Below are positions 21,190 to 21,702 of a stretch of DNA of 21,702 bases, in pieces. A model generated the notes under the pieces. It did no database searches and had not been told where the DNA came from. It was given only the letters and a program-made list of their open reading frames with translations. The stretch comes from Parachlorella kessleri (Eukaryota; Chlorophyta; Trebouxiophyceae; Chlorellales; Chlorellaceae): assembly GCA_001598975.1 (NCBI GenBank), contig BBXU01003140.1, positions 1 through 21,702 of the forward strand, written 5' to 3'. The stretch's first letter is position 1; every line of letters begins with the position of its first letter. The translations under genes were made by a program, and so were the position numbers.

Positions 21190-21448
21190 CCTCAAACCTG
21201 GGGAATTCCCTGCCGCTCTCACTTGACATACGACCCTCGAACCAAGGGCTCGCACGCAGTCAGGTCTCACCGAAACTCAGCAAAGGCGGCGCGTTCAAAC
21301 GGATTCTGCCGTATCCCGGCCCCGTTCTCGCTGCAGACGACGCTTTAGCCTCTGTCCTAGGCCTGGCTTGTAGCTCAGGAGCGAACCCTCCTACAGCGTA
21401 ATTTCAACCCGGCATGCTCGCCACAGCGTTCGCAGGAGCGGTCCAAAA

Positions 21449-21478
21449 AACGGCGGCTATATATTCTAAGTCGCCGTT
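21449..21478. promoter_or_regulatory. TATA element between inverted 9-base arms
   Basis: AACGGCGGC (21449-21457) and GTCGCCGTT (21470-21478) are inverted repeats with one mismatch. They flank TATATATT at 21458-21465. The ATG at 21503 is 38 bases beyond the TATA element. It could be a core promoter with a palindromic factor site, or a small hairpin. Confidence 0.4.
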
Positions 21479-21628
21479 ACATCGAAGACAATACTCAGTA
21501 TAATGGAGGCGCGCGCGAGCGCGGCCCCCATTCACTCCGTAATAATAACAAAGTCGAGCCAGAGATAACCAAAGCTCGTTGACTCAGGCACTCGGGAGAG
21601 CCAAACGGGAGCGGCAGCCTCCCGAATT

Positions 21629-21687
21629 GGGTGGGGGTGGGTGGGGTCGGGTGGGGGGCTTGGTCCACCCACCCACCTACCCTCCCG
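21629..21687. repeat. G-rich / C-rich inverted repeat at window edge
   Basis: GGGTGGGGGTGGGTGGGG-type sequence from 21629 to 21658 is followed within ten bases by CCACCCACCCACCTACCCTCCC. The two arms can pair imperfectly, and the G arm has at least four G-tracts, enough for a G-quadruplex. The same edge holds CGGGAG and CTCCCG words that can pair at about 21594 and 21619. Confidence 0.6.
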
Positions 21688-21702
21688 GTTGTGTGTGGGG
21701 GG

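Larger units (their letters stand above)
21190..21702. other. CpG-rich segment, no resolved gene
   Basis: Composition shifts to many CG dinucleotides (for example GGCGCGCGCGAGCGCGG near 21510), unlike the CAGC/TGCA-rich DNA elsewhere. It holds a TATA-like element at 21458-21465. A short frame starts with ATG 21503 and stops after 21 codons unless spliced. This fits a promoter and 5' end of a gene running off the right edge, but it is not proven. Confidence 0.35.

Noticed and set aside
21190..21420. tRNA-like words (GTAGCTCAG on the plus strand, GGTTCGAGGG on the minus strand)
   Set aside because: The words are on opposite strands and no acceptor stem or cloverleaf can be drawn around either.
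20840..21702. Possible LTR or retrotransposon end
   Set aside because: No paired long repeat, primer-binding site, polypurine tract or reverse-transcriptase-like translation was seen in the window.
1..21702. CRISPR arrays, prophage, toxin-antitoxin or other bacterial defence systems
   Set aside because: The DNA is intron-rich eukaryotic sequence; no regularly spaced repeats and no such proteins were found.

Overview
This window reads as nuclear DNA of a green alga (Chlorophyta). The genes are GC-rich and split into many short exons separated by introns of roughly 120-550 bases. Introns start with GT (three start with GC) and usually end in TGCAG. The recognisable proteins are of plant or eukaryotic organelle type: a plant-like GH127 C-terminal region, a HIR-type SPFH protein and the mitochondrial elongation factor GUF1. 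I cannot name a genus. No bacterial operon, CRISPR array, rRNA or tRNA gene was seen.

Layout. (1) 22-3165, plus strand: last eight exons of a GH127 (DUF1680) beta-L-arabinofuranosidase-like protein whose catalytic half lies left of the window. (2) 4087-5357, plus: a complete four-exon gene for a small GYF_2-type protein, containing an 18-base exon and a GC-AG intron. (3) 6287-11635, minus: a complete 14-exon GUF1 (LepA/EF4) gene of the mitochondrial subtype. (4) 12229-15072, plus: a complete six-exon gene for an HIR/SPFH-type membrane-associated protein with an unusual N-terminus and a low-complexity tail. (5) 15908-20053, minus: an unnamed gene whose 3' half is made of exon-length tandem protein repeats. 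(6) 20185-20694, minus: a coding-like segment of a basic, disordered protein, either the 5' part of gene 5 or another gene. (7) 20840-21702: CpG-rich DNA with a palindrome-flanked TATA element and a G-rich/C-rich hairpin, with no resolved gene.

Gene pairs 2/3 and 4/5 converge. Genes 3 and 4 diverge from a 593-base shared upstream region. The genes do not form one pathway: cell-wall sugar metabolism, mitochondrial translation and membrane microdomains sit side by side, as usual in eukaryotes. All exon models were built by hand from reading frame, splice consensus and phase agreement. In the four main genes every junction keeps the frame and the conserved motifs run across the junctions.
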